This document shows positions 1 through 7,654 of a DNA stretch of 64,000 bases, in pieces. Positions within the stretch are counted from its first letter, which is position 1; each line of letters begins with the position of its first letter. The position numbers were made by a program, and so were the translations under genes. The DNA is from Streptomyces xanthophaeus (lineage in GTDB: Bacteria > Actinomycetota > Actinomycetes > Streptomycetales > Streptomycetaceae). The stretch lies in contig NZ_CP076543.1 in assembly GCF_030440515.1 (NCBI RefSeq), positions 310,001 through 374,000 on the forward strand, written 5' to 3'. The notes beneath the pieces were generated by a model that saw nothing but the letters and a program-made list of their open reading frames with translations, was not told where the DNA came from and searched no databases.

Positions 1-160
1 CGCGGGGCTGCCTGCGCAGCTCCGCCAGCGCCGCGCCCCGCTCCGCCTCCGTCGAGGACGGCCGCCGGAGGGCTTCCTTCAGCACGGCGCGGCGGGCTGC
101 GTACCGCTCGACGGTCGCCTTGCGCTTCTCGTTCCGGGCGATCTTGCTCTTCTTCGCCAT
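1..160 (-). CDS. rpsN: 30S ribosomal protein S14, zinc-independent paralogue (partial)
   Basis: The 53 visible N-terminal residues begin [14 protein letters not shown] and run through [14 protein letters not shown], the N-terminal signature of S14, which binds 16S rRNA in the head of the small subunit. The frame runs off the left edge, so the region where a zinc-binding S14 would carry its CxxC pairs is not visible. The C-minus assignment therefore rests on context: a Zur-like box and several other ribosomal protein paralogues beside it. The ATG overlaps the rpmB stop by one base (TGATG), which suggests translational coupling and co-transcription. Family certain, zinc-free status inferred. 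Confidence 0.88.
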   Translation of the reverse strand, partial: MAKKSKIARNEKRKATVERYAARRAVLKEALRRPSSTEAERGAALAELRRQPR

Positions 161-396
161 CAGCCCTTCACCCTCCGGGCGCGGATCCGCGCCACCGCAG
201 CTTCGACGCCGATCACGTCGATGGTCTTGATCGCTTTCGCGCTCAGCGTCAGCCGGATGTGGCGTCCCTCGCTCGGCAGCCAGTAGCGCTTGCGCTGGAT
301 GTTGGGGTCGAAGCGGCGGGACGTACGCCGGTGCGAGTGGGAGACGTTGTTGCCGAAGCCCGGCTTCGCGCCGGTCAGCTGGCAGTGGGCGGACAT
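160..396 (-). CDS. rpmB: 50S ribosomal protein L28, zinc-independent paralogue
   Basis: A 78-residue protein starting [16 protein letters not shown], with the [20 protein letters not shown] block typical of L28, a large-subunit protein. Only one cysteine is present, so the four-cysteine zinc site of C+ L28 is absent. The start at 396 is preceded by a GGCAGGT Shine-Dalgarno-like sequence about 6 bases away; the frame stays open further upstream, but that part has no L28 character. It is the first gene of the leftward unit rpmB-rpsN and lies 36 bp from a Zur-like box. Known biology: such paralogues replace zinc-containing versions during zinc starvation and free the metal. Confidence 0.93.
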   Translation of the reverse strand: MSAHCQLTGAKPGFGNNVSHSHRRTSRRFDPNIQRKRYWLPSEGRHIRLTLSAKAIKTIDVIGVEAAVARIRARRVKG

Positions 397-431
397 GGTG
401 CTACCTGCCCTTCTCTGGACGGGAGTCCTTA

Positions 432-459
432 TTGGAAATGGTTTCCATTTCTGTATAGT
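432..459 (+). promoter_or_regulatory. Predicted promoter of the L31-CobW-S18-L32 unit, leaderless
   Basis: TTGGAA (432-437) and TATAGT (454-459), 16 bp apart, fit a housekeeping -35/-10 pair. The -10 box ends only six bases before the ATG at 466 and no Shine-Dalgarno sequence precedes that ATG, so transcription would start at or very near the A of the start codon, giving a leaderless mRNA. The -35 box and spacer are covered by the Zur-like dyad, which is consistent with repression by occlusion. Confidence 0.55.
433..447. promoter_or_regulatory. Zur-like operator between divergent ribosomal paralogue operons
   Basis: The 15-bp sequence TGGAAATGGTTTCCA is a 6-3-6 inverted repeat. It resembles Streptomyces Zur boxes, which have AAAAT/ATTTT-type arms around a short centre. 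It lies between rpmB (leftward) and the L31 paralogue (rightward), and both arms are conspicuously AT-rich for this genome. Zinc-loaded Zur bound here would be expected to repress both directions. The binding protein is inferred from the pattern and the regulon content; the palindrome itself is seen directly. Confidence 0.8.
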
Positions 460-465
460 AGCGGC

Positions 466-654
466 ATGGCACGCACCCAACCACGCCCGACCGTCGACTT
501 CCGCGGCACCGACCGCGACTTCGCGTCCCTCATCCGGTCCACCGCCACCATCACCCCCCGGCAGAGCCACCGCTTCCACACCGGCACCGCTCGCGTCCTG
601 GACACCGCCGGCCGCGTCGAGCGCTTCCAGCCCTGCTACGGGAGCAAGCCGTGA
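466..654 (+). CDS. rpmE2: 50S ribosomal protein L31 type B-like, shortened zinc-free paralogue
   Basis: A 62-residue protein with blocks typical of type B L31: [19 protein letters not shown] near residues 9-27 and [17 protein letters not shown] near 38-54. Ordinary type B L31 is about 80-90 residues; here the central segment between RSTAT and the FHTG block is reduced to a few residues. The two cysteine pairs of zinc-binding L31 are absent and a single Cys remains near the C terminus. The ATG is seven bases downstream of a TATAGT box without an SD, consistent with leaderless translation. The stop overlaps the GTG of the next gene (GTGA). Confidence 0.8.
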   Translation: MARTQPRPTVDFRGTDRDFASLIRSTATITPRQSHRFHTGTARVLDTAGRVERFQPCYGSKP

Positions 655-1793
655 CCCTGCCCGTCGTCATCGTCGGCGGGCTCCACGCGGACGCCCGCAA
701 GGAGGTCGTGAACCGGCTGCTTCACGCCGTACCCGGCAGCATCGCCCTGCACCACGACCTCGCCGCGGCACCGGCCGGCACGGTGCTGCGCCTGGTGCGC
801 GACGCCTCGGGCGAGCTGTCCCGGGGCGAGGCGCCGCTGGTCAACGATTGCGCCTGCTGCGCGCTGCGCGAGGACCTGGTCCCCGAGCTGGAACGAACGG
901 CCGCCGGCGGCCTGACCCGGCTGGCCGTCGTCGAACTGTGGGACTCCGTCGAACCCAAGGCGATGGCGGAAGTCGTCACCGCGCACGGCGCCGGCGTACT
1001 CGACCTCACCGGCGTGATCACCGCGGTCGACCCGGCCCTGGTCCTGCCCTACCTCGTCAATGGCGACGACCTGGCCGATGCGGGTCTCGCGGCGGCCCCC
1101 ACCGACCGGCGGACCGTCGGAGACACCTGGGCGCGCCAGCTGGAGTACGCACCCGTCCTCGCCCTCGTCGACAGCGCGGAAGCCGGCGACGAGGACCGCG
1201 CCCTGCTGGCCCAACTCCATCCGACCGCCCGGCAGGTGTCCGCCACATCCGGTGAGCTCGCGCAGGCGGCCTTCGCCGGATTCGACGTGGAAGCGGCGGC
1301 CGCCGCACAGCACCCGGCCTGCGCCCTGCTCCCCCAGGAGGCGGAGGAAGCAGGCGTCACCACCTTCGTCTGGCACCGCCGCCGCCCCTTCCATCCCGAG
1401 CGCCTCCACCAGGCCCTGGAAGACCTCTGCTGCGCGGCCGCGCGCAGCCGGGGCCGCTTCTGGCTCGCCGACCGCCCCGACACCCTGCTCGCCTGGGACG
1501 CCGCGGGCGGAGCCCTGTGCGTGGAGAACGCAGGCCCCTGGCTGGCGTCCCTGCCGGACGCCGCCTGGGAACTCGTCCCTCCGATGCGCCGAGCTGCAGC
1601 CTCCCTCGACTGGCATCCCGAACACGGCGACCGCTGCCAGCACCTCGTCTTCACCTCCCCCCGCCTCGATCGCCATGGCCTGGAACGACTCCTCGAGTCG
1701 TGCCTGCTCACGGACGCCGAGTACACGGCGGGACCCGAGGCGTGGAAATCCCTCCCCGCCGCCTTCGATTCCCTCCTCGACCCCATCTCCTGA
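651..1793 (+). CDS. CobW/COG0523-like putative zinc-handling protein without a P-loop
   Basis: A 380-residue relative of CobW/COG0523 metallochaperone GTPases, which deliver metals such as zinc in a GTP-dependent way. The family CxCC metal motif is intact (C67, C69, C70 in [11 protein letters not shown]), as are the following VELWDSVEP segment and a C-terminal CobW_C-like region with [14 protein letters not shown]. The N-terminal strand VVIVGG is followed by LHADARK instead of GxxGxGK[ST], and the NKxD base-recognition motif is not evident ([10 protein letters not shown] at that place). GTP binding is therefore doubtful. The GTG start overlaps the upstream stop by four bases. Position inside a Zur-controlled ribosomal protein unit supports a role in zinc scarcity; a non-catalytic zinc-binding partner is possible. 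Confidence 0.78.
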   Translation: MTLPVVIVGGLHADARKEVVNRLLHAVPGSIALHHDLAAAPAGTVLRLVRDASGELSRGEAPLVNDCACCALREDLVPELERTAAGGLTRLAVVELWDSVEPKAMAEVVTAHGAGVLDLTGVITAVDPALVLPYLVNGDDLADAGLAAAPTDRRTVGDTWARQLEYAPVLALVDSAEAGDEDRALLAQLHPTARQVSATSGELAQAAFAGFDVEAAAAAQHPACALLPQEAEEAGVTTFVWHRRRPFHPERLHQALEDLCCAAARSRGRFWLADRPDTLLAWDAAGGALCVENAGPWLASLPDAAWELVPPMRRAAASLDWHPEHGDRCQHLVFTSPRLDRHGLERLLESCLLTDAEYTAGPEAWKSLPAAFDSLLDPIS

Positions 1794-1837
1794 CCACCCG
1801 ACGACCCGAACGCCCCACGACCCGACGAGGAACACAC

Positions 1838-2074
1838 ATGGCCCGCCGGCAAGCCCCCCACAAGCCGCTCGCGTCCCGCCCGAACCCACTCGACGCAGCG
1901 AAGATCACGTACGTCGACTACAAGGACACCGACCTGCTGCGGAAGTTCATCTCCGACCGCGGCAAGATCCGCAGCCGCCGCGTCACCCGCGTCACCGCCC
2001 AGCAGCAGCGGCGACTCGCTGCCGCGATCAAGAACGCCCGCGAAATGGCCCTGCTCCCCTACGGCTCCCGGTAG
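1838..2074 (+). CDS. rpsR: 30S ribosomal protein S18 paralogue
   Basis: A 78-residue S18: [19 protein letters not shown], then [20 protein letters not shown] and [19 protein letters not shown], the highly conserved rRNA-contact region next to S6 on the platform of the 30S subunit. No cysteine is present, consistent with a zinc-independent version. It starts 44 bp after the CobW-like gene in the same orientation, with a purine-rich GACGAGGAACACAC leader before the ATG, and is probably in the same transcript. Confidence 0.93.
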   Translation: MARRQAPHKPLASRPNPLDAAKITYVDYKDTDLLRKFISDRGKIRSRRVTRVTAQQQRRLAAAIKNAREMALLPYGSR

Positions 2075-2174
2075 GCCCCGGCGGAACCCCCGCCGGCGGC
2101 ACCACCGATTCCTGCCGCCGCAACCTGGCAGCGGCCTTCGCACGACAGCACCCCGACCCACCCAGGAGGTACCG

Positions 2175-2345
2175 ATGGCAGTCCCGAAGCGGAAGACGTC
2201 CCGGAGCAACACCCGCCACCGCAGGTCCCGGTGGAAGGCCACGACGCCGCAGCTCACCCCGATCACGATCGACGGCTCGGTGTACCGGGTGCCGCAGCGC
2301 CTGGTGAAGGCGTACGAGCGCGGCCTGCTCCGCCCCGAGGGCTGA
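2175..2345 (+). CDS. rpmF: 50S ribosomal protein L32, zinc-free paralogue
   Basis: A 56-residue L32 beginning [21 protein letters not shown], with the second block [20 protein letters not shown]. The four cysteines that bind zinc in C+ L32 are all missing, which marks it as the C-minus form. An AGGAGG sequence lies seven bases before the ATG. It is the last gene of the rightward zinc-starvation unit; 100 bp follow before the end of the oppositely transcribed acyltransferase. Confidence 0.93.
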   Translation: MAVPKRKTSRSNTRHRRSRWKATTPQLTPITIDGSVYRVPQRLVKAYERGLLRPEG

Positions 2346-2446
2346 GCAGGCCCGGCTCGACACGATGGTCACTGTCGCCGACGCGGCGGGCGACGGGCGC
2401 GTGCCGCCCGGCCAGGATCCGGGGCTCTTGCGATGCGCAGCCCCCG

Positions 2447-3712
2447 TCAGTCGGCGGCCCGGCGCCTGCCCCGTCGGCGGCGCGGGTACGGGAAGAGCCG
2501 TGGCCGGCGCTTGGCGGCCAGGTCCTCGACCCAGCCGAAGGTCAGCACCAGCAGGCCGAGCAGCGGAATCGCCACCAGCAGCGTGAACCATTGGCTGGCC
2601 AGCAGCCACTGGAGGTTCGTGTAGAAGAAGTGGACGCTCCACAGCGGGTCGATCAGGGGGACGGCGACCACCAGCGCCACCTCGTGCCAGAGGTAGACGC
2701 TGACAGCCCGTGCGTTGAGCAGGCGGACCAGGCCGTTCCAGCGTTCCAGCGGTCTGGGCCACTCCGCCCAGGACGGACTGACATGGAGCAGGATGGCAAC
2801 GAACCCGAGGGACCACAGGGCCTGGGCGATCGGCCAGGACTCGATGTCGGTCGGTTCGGTGGGATCGACCGGCCGGGTCTGCAGGTACCAGAGGCCGGCC
2901 ACCATGACCAGCGGTGCGATGGACGGCAGTACGTACTGCGGGATCTTCTTGAGCAGCCCCTCCTGATGGGCCATGCCGAGGATCCAGCAGGAGCCGAACA
3001 TGGTGAAGTCGTTGGCGGTCTCCCACACCCGGCTGTAGATGAATTCCTGGTCGGCGAAGAACGTGTTCATGACGATCGTCAGCACCAGGGGCGTGGACAG
3101 CGTCAGCACCGGAAACCGGCGCAGTGCCCGGAGCATCAGCGGTGAGAGCAGCACGTACCACAGGTAGGCCCGGAGGTACCAGAGCGGGACGATGATCTGC
3201 GCGGCCCAGCTGTGTTCCACGTGATGGTGGAAGCCGGCCAGCTCGTCCGCGTAGGGCGGGGTGCTCAGCGGCAGGATCCAGAAGCTCAGCTTGGCCCACC
3301 ACCAGCTGGGGTGGCCCTCGGAGTGGGGACCCCAGCCGTCGAGGATCTGGAGGGCGATCACGACGGCGCCGAACAGCCACATCGGCGGCAGCAGCCGGCG
3401 CAGCCGGCTGCGGATCACGCCGAGAGCGGGACGGCTGAGCGAGCGGGCCATCAGCGAGCCGGCCAGCGCGAACATCACGCCCATCGACGGGAAGACGAGG
3501 GGCAGCCAGAACCAGCCGAAGTTGTGGTAGAGAATCACGCGGCCCAATGCCAGCGCGCGCAGCAGGTCGAAATAGCGGTCCCGGCCGCCCTTGCGCTCGG
3601 GCGCTGCGTCCCGCTCCCGCCCTCGCTCCGGCTCCGGCTCCTGTCGCAGCGCGGCGGGGACCCTCAGCCGGACGGTGTCGTAGGTGCGCCCGAGGTCGAT
3701 GCGTGCGGTCAC
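2447..3712 (-). CDS. Membrane acyltransferase 3 family protein of the mat-like glycan operon
   Basis: A 421-residue multi-spanning protein of the acyltransferase 3 (OafA/WecH-like) family, which moves acyl groups onto extracytoplasmic carbohydrates. Family marks are RYFDLLRALALGRVILYHNFGW near residues 48-69 (with the His of the family) and about ten hydrophobic spans. The GTG start lies two bases after the TGA of the synthase gene, so the genes are translationally coupled; the frame is open further upstream but lies inside the synthase gene. It probably O-acylates the glycan made by the upstream bifunctional enzyme, although the substrate cannot be read from the sequence. Confidence 0.85.
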   Translation of the reverse strand: MTARIDLGRTYDTVRLRVPAALRQEPEPERGRERDAAPERKGGRDRYFDLLRALALGRVILYHNFGWFWLPLVFPSMGVMFALAGSLMARSLSRPALGVIRSRLRRLLPPMWLFGAVVIALQILDGWGPHSEGHPSWWWAKLSFWILPLSTPPYADELAGFHHHVEHSWAAQIIVPLWYLRAYLWYVLLSPLMLRALRRFPVLTLSTPLVLTIVMNTFFADQEFIYSRVWETANDFTMFGSCWILGMAHQEGLLKKIPQYVLPSIAPLVMVAGLWYLQTRPVDPTEPTDIESWPIAQALWSLGFVAILLHVSPSWAEWPRPLERWNGLVRLLNARAVSVYLWHEVALVVAVPLIDPLWSVHFFYTNLQWLLASQWFTLLVAIPLLGLLVLTFGWVEDLAAKRRPRLFPYPRRRRGRRRAAD

Positions 3713-3714
3713 GG

Positions 3715-5865
3715 TCAGGCCTCCACGGGTACGGCGACCTCGCCGGTGCGGCGGAGCTTCTGCCACCGCAGCCGGCCGCCGGTCATCGCCGTGATCGCGG
3801 ACTGCAGCAGGACGATGTACATCAGCTGCCGGTAGACGAGCTGCTGGACCGGCAGGCTGATCAGATGCCAGGGCTTCTCGCCGTCGAGCCGGAAGGCGTA
3901 CCAGGACAGTGCGGCCTGGAGCAGAATGAAGCCGCCCCAGCTGGTGAGGGTGATCGGGGCGTCCCCGAACAGCACGCCGTACAGCAGGAACATGTCGACC
4001 AGCGGCGCCAGCAGCGGGGCGACCACGCCGAACAGCACGACGAGCGGCAGCCCGAGTCGGCCGAAGCGCCCGGCCGGGCCGCGGGAGGTCACGGCGCCGC
4101 GGTGCTTCCACATCGCCTGCATGCTGCCGTAGCTCCAGCGGTACCGCTGGGACCAGAGCTGCTGGAGGCTGGCGGGAGCCTCGGTCCAGGCGCGGGCGCG
4201 CTCGGCGTAGACGATCCGCCAGCCGTCGCAGAGCAACGCGATGGTGATGTCGGTGTCCTCGGCGAGGGTGTCGTCGCTCATGCCGCCGACCTGCTGCAGT
4301 GCCTCCTTGCGGAAGGCACCGACCGCGCCGGGGATGGTCGGGATGACGCCCAGCATGTCGTACATCCGGCGGTCCAGGTTGTGGCCGAGGACGTACTCGA
4401 TGTGCTGCCAGGCGCCGATCAGGCTCTCCCGGTTGCCGACCTTGGCGTTGCCCGCGACCGCGCCGATCGCCGGGTCGCCGAAGGGCTGGACCAGCTCGCG
4501 TACGGTGGACGGCTCGAAGACGGTGTCGCCGTCCATCATCACGATGATGTCGTACGAGGCTGCCGCGATGCCGGTGTTGAGCGCGCTGGACTTGCCGCCG
4601 TTGACCTGGCGGATCAGCCGCACGAACGGCAGGTCCATCTCCTCGACGATGTCCGCGGTGCCGTCCGTCGAGCCGTCGTCGATGACGATCACCTCGATCG
4701 GATGATCACCGGCGGCCAGGGATTTGAGGGTGTTGGCTATGCACTCGCGCTCGTTGTAGGCCGGGACCAGTACGGTGACCGGCTCGGTCACCGGCGGTCC
4801 CCAGGCGTCCTGCCGCTTGGAGCGGCGGGCGTGGATCGGTGCGAGGACGAGCATCAGAGCGAACCGGCCGAAGTTGAGGAAGCCGACGAGGGCCAGCAGA
4901 GCGACCAGCACCGGCAGCGTGTGCACGGCGAACCCGGTGGCCCAGATGAATCCCTTGCCGGCCCACAGCTGGAATCCGTGCACCGGCACCGTGGCGCTGG
5001 AGGCGCCGAGTGCGTCGGAGATGGTGGTGAAGCGGTAGCCCTGGGCCTGCAGCTTGTCAATGATCTGTACGAGCGCGGCAATGGTCTGGGTACGGTCGCC
5101 ACCCGCGTCGTGCAGCAGGATCAGCGCGCCCGCACCTGGCTTGGCCGGCATCGCCGCCTTGACGATCTGCTCGACGCCGGGGCGCTTCCAGTCGTCCGTG
5201 TCGCGGTCGATGAACGCGGTGAGGTAGCCGCGCGCGCCCACGTACTTGACCACCGGGTAGTTCCAGTCGTCCATCGCGGTGGCGTCGGAGGAGTACGGCG
5301 GGCGGAACAGCGCGCTGTGGACGCCCGCGACACCGGCCAGCGCCAGCTGCGTCTGCGCCATCTCCCAGCTGATCCGGGCGTGGGACTGGTACACCAGATC
5401 GGGGTGGGTGAAGGTGTGCACCCCGAGCTCGTGGCCGCCCGCGACGATCTGCCGGATCAGCTCCGGGTTGCGCGTGGTCATCGCGCCGGTCACGAAGAAG
5501 TCCGCACGGATCTTGCGGGCCGCGAGCACCTCAAGGATCTTCGGGGTCCACTGCGGGGAGGGACCGTCGTCGAAGCTCAGAACAGCGGTGCGGTCGGGAA
5601 TGTGATAGCTCACGGGGTGCTCGTTCCTGGTGCCCCGCGCGTCGATGATCGGGCCGCCCTTGAGCAGGTTGTCCGGCACGGTCGTCTTGTCGACCGAGAT
5701 CGCGATCCGGGAGTCGTGGAACGCCTCGTTGGTGGCGAGGCCGCGCAGGACGAGCAGCGCGAGCAGGCAGGCCAGCAGGGACAGCGGCATGAAGAAGCGC
5801 AGCGGTGGCGCGGCCAGTCGGCGCGGCCTGAGCAGGGACTGCCGGCGGCGCTGGTGGCGGGACAA
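3715..5865 (-). CDS. Bifunctional polysaccharide deacetylase / processive GT2 synthase (MatB-like)
   Basis: A 716-residue membrane protein. After a TM segment (about 24-41) comes a NodB deacetylase domain: SFDDGP at 97-102, HTFTH at 150-154, FRPPYSS near 188-193 and a late LLHDAGG. A second TM (about 308-330) leads to a family 2 glycosyltransferase with VPAYNE, DDGSTDG, MDGDT, EDTD and QRYRW (573-577), the pattern of processive synthases such as PgaC/IcaA, followed by C-terminal membrane spans. The likely role is synthesis and partial de-N-acetylation of a poly-beta-1,6-GlcNAc-like surface glycan. From memory, the arrangement matches MatB of the Streptomyces matAB locus, which affects pellet formation. 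The start is TTG with AGGAG five bases upstream. Confidence 0.88.
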   Translation of the reverse strand: MSRHQRRRQSLLRPRRLAAPPLRFFMPLSLLACLLALLVLRGLATNEAFHDSRIAISVDKTTVPDNLLKGGPIIDARGTRNEHPVSYHIPDRTAVLSFDDGPSPQWTPKILEVLAARKIRADFFVTGAMTTRNPELIRQIVAGGHELGVHTFTHPDLVYQSHARISWEMAQTQLALAGVAGVHSALFRPPYSSDATAMDDWNYPVVKYVGARGYLTAFIDRDTDDWKRPGVEQIVKAAMPAKPGAGALILLHDAGGDRTQTIAALVQIIDKLQAQGYRFTTISDALGASSATVPVHGFQLWAGKGFIWATGFAVHTLPVLVALLALVGFLNFGRFALMLVLAPIHARRSKRQDAWGPPVTEPVTVLVPAYNERECIANTLKSLAAGDHPIEVIVIDDGSTDGTADIVEEMDLPFVRLIRQVNGGKSSALNTGIAAASYDIIVMMDGDTVFEPSTVRELVQPFGDPAIGAVAGNAKVGNRESLIGAWQHIEYVLGHNLDRRMYDMLGVIPTIPGAVGAFRKEALQQVGGMSDDTLAEDTDITIALLCDGWRIVYAERARAWTEAPASLQQLWSQRYRWSYGSMQAMWKHRGAVTSRGPAGRFGRLGLPLVVLFGVVAPLLAPLVDMFLLYGVLFGDAPITLTSWGGFILLQAALSWYAFRLDGEKPWHLISLPVQQLVYRQLMYIVLLQSAITAMTGGRLRWQKLRRTGEVAVPVEA

Positions 5866-5895
5866 TGACGCTCCTGGAGATGGTGGTGCGGACGA

Positions 5896-6342
5896 TCAGG
5901 GGTGCTTGGCCGGTCGGCCGGGGGGCGCTGTGCCGCGCGGCGCGGTGGTCGCGTTCTTCGCCGTGGCGGCCGCGTTCTTCGGCGTGGCGGCCATCGTCTT
6001 CGTCGTGGTGGCCGCGGTCTTCGGCGTGGTGGCCGCAGTCTTCGCCTGGGGTGTCGCGGACCGCGTGGCCGTCCGGGGCGCCGACGACGAGGACGACGGG
6101 CCGGGCGACAGCGACGGCACGGGTGAGGGCGGCGGAGCGGCCTGCCGTGAGGGCTGCACGGGTATGCCCATCGCCGGGGCGTCCGCCTGCACACCGATCA
6201 GGCTGCTGCCCATGGCGACCGCCAGGACCGCGCCGAGCACGGAGACCGGCCAGCAAAGGCCGCGCAGCACGCGGCCGCGCAGACCCGACTGGTCGACGAA
6301 TACCGGTGCGGGAGCGGACTCCCGAAATTTTGACTCAGACAT
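5896..6342 (-). CDS. Single-span membrane protein with Lys/Ala/Thr-rich tail (MatA position)
   Basis: A 148-residue protein with a cytoplasmic N terminus, one TM segment (about 30-48) and an extracytoplasmic region that is first Pro/Ser-rich and then a basic low-complexity tail of repeated TAATxxK / TPKxAAT-like units (about 100-135). No enzyme motif is visible. It sits 30 bp upstream of the deacetylase/synthase, the position I recall for matA. The basic tail could hold an acidic wall polymer or the nascent glycan, much as Lys/Ala repeats of mycobacterial surface proteins bind polyanions; this is inference. The ATG has GGAG six bases upstream. Confidence 0.65.
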   Translation of the reverse strand: MSESKFRESAPAPVFVDQSGLRGRVLRGLCWPVSVLGAVLAVAMGSSLIGVQADAPAMGIPVQPSRQAAPPPSPVPSLSPGPSSSSSAPRTATRSATPQAKTAATTPKTAATTTKTMAATPKNAAATAKNATTAPRGTAPPGRPAKHP

Positions 6343-6709
6343 GTCAGGCTCCGCCGGGTGCGCCGGTCAGCGGTCGATGGAATTGATGATTGCGCGCACC
6401 TTGCGCACCATTTCGGTGCAGGGTACGTAGACCGCGGCACAGCAGAGCGAACGCTAGTACACCGGACCGATTCGAATTCGACCCGATGTCTGCATTTGGA
6501 GTGATCTGCTCAGGTGTTGTGATCGGATCGAAATGCTAATGGAAAGTACCGATCAGTACGCGAGACGGAGAGCACCCGGGTACCCATAGGCCGCCTGCGA
6601 GACACCCTTCGAACCGGCGCTAAGATGCCCCCCTCGTGCGATCAATCATTTGATCCTCTTTTGCAAAAGGGCGTGTCCAAGTACCGCCTCTACGCCCCAA
6701 GGAGCCCGT
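6343..6709. promoter_or_regulatory. Divergent intergenic region with operator-like dyads
   Basis: 367 bp separate the mat-like operon (leftward) from the GH16-type lipoprotein (rightward), and the stretch is less G/C-rich than its surroundings. It holds TCGAATTCGA (6472-6481), a candidate -10 TAAGAT (6621-6626), the inverted repeat GATCAA-TCAT-TTGATC (6640-6655) and the 12-bp palindrome CTTTTGCAAAAG (6658-6669). If the -10 is real, the two dyads lie in the 5' leader of the lipoprotein gene, where a bound repressor would block transcription. No -35 box is convincing. No small gene is apparent. Confidence 0.45.
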
Positions 6710-7654
6710 GTGAGCCCGTCCCGCCGCACCTCTCGTCATCGCGTGTGGACCGTGCTCACGCTGCCCGCCCTCCTGTGCGTACTCGCCGCGTGTTCCGGTG
6801 GCCCCGCGTCCGGCAGGGGTACCGATGCCGCGGCCCCCGGCGCCTCGCCGACCCCGTCCGGACCGCCGGGAACCCTGTTCGACAACTTCCACTACAGCGG
6901 CCCCGACGACCCCGCGCTCACCGCCAACGGCTGGGAGGTCCGTGACGGCGCGGGCAGCCCGGGGATCAAGGACACCTGGTCCAGCGCCGGCGCCGGCTTC
7001 CCCTCCGACCCGACCGCCCAAGGCGGCAGGGTCCTGCAGCTGCAGGCCTCCACCGACGGCACCAAGCAGGGCACTAAGCAGGTCGAGGTGCAGAGCACCG
7101 GCACAGCCCTCTTCACGGGGACCTACGCGGCTCGGGTCCACCTCAGCGGCAGGCCCACGACCGGTCGCAACGGCGACCACGTCGTCCAGACGTTCTTTCC
7201 GATCTCCTCCTCGGAATCCTCGGCGAATTACAGCGAACTCGACCACGAATACCTGCCCAACGGCGGCTGGGGTTCGGTGGGTTCGCAACTCGACAACGTC
7301 AGCTGGCACCAGGCCGATCCGCCGGACCGGGTCAGCCACACGTCGAAGCAGCACCTCGAGGGTTGGCACATCTTGATGATCACCGCCGTGAACGGAAAGG
7401 TCACCTATTCCCTGGACGGCAAGGACCTTTTCACCAGCTCCGGCAAGTACGTTCCGCGCGAGAAGATGGACATCCATTTCAGCAACTGGTTCATCGACCT
7501 TCCCTTCACCGGTGGTCCGCGCACCTGGGACATGAAGGTCAACTGGTTCTACTACAAGGCCGGTGAGGCTGTTTCGCAGGCGGAGGTCCAGAAGACGGTG
7601 GACGGCTTCTACAGTTCCGGCACCGGCTACGTCAATACCGTGCCGAAGTCCTGA
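6710..7654 (+). CDS. Lipoprotein with GH16-like beta-jelly-roll domain
   Basis: A 314-residue secreted lipoprotein. An Arg-rich start leads to a hydrophobic core and the lipobox VLAAC, then a Pro/Ser/Thr linker. The rest resembles a concanavalin-A-like glucanase fold: NGDHVVQTFFPI, SELDHEYLPNGGW, and HILMITAVNGKVTYSLDGK. ELDHE matches the ExDxE catalytic motif of family 16 glycoside hydrolases, so a wall- or matrix-glycan hydrolase is plausible. The GTG start has AAGGAG six bases upstream; an in-frame ATG further upstream lacks an SD. It is divergent from the mat-like operon, which suggests that it trims or binds that glycan. The 3' end overlaps the next, convergent gene by 23 bp. Confidence 0.7.
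   Translation: MSPSRRTSRHRVWTVLTLPALLCVLAACSGGPASGRGTDAAAPGASPTPSGPPGTLFDNFHYSGPDDPALTANGWEVRDGAGSPGIKDTWSSAGAGFPSDPTAQGGRVLQLQASTDGTKQGTKQVEVQSTGTALFTGTYAARVHLSGRPTTGRNGDHVVQTFFPISSSESSANYSELDHEYLPNGGWGSVGSQLDNVSWHQADPPDRVSHTSKQHLEGWHILMITAVNGKVTYSLDGKDLFTSSGKYVPREKMDIHFSNWFIDLPFTGGPRTWDMKVNWFYYKAGEAVSQAEVQKTVDGFYSSGTGYVNTVPKS

Noticed and set aside
3547..5868. Very long rightward open frame (773 codons) opposite the deacetylase/synthase gene
   Set aside because: It is the antisense of a gene with clear NodB and GT2 motifs; composition is Asp/Gly/Val/Gln-rich as expected for G/C-rich antisense, and no domain is recognisable.
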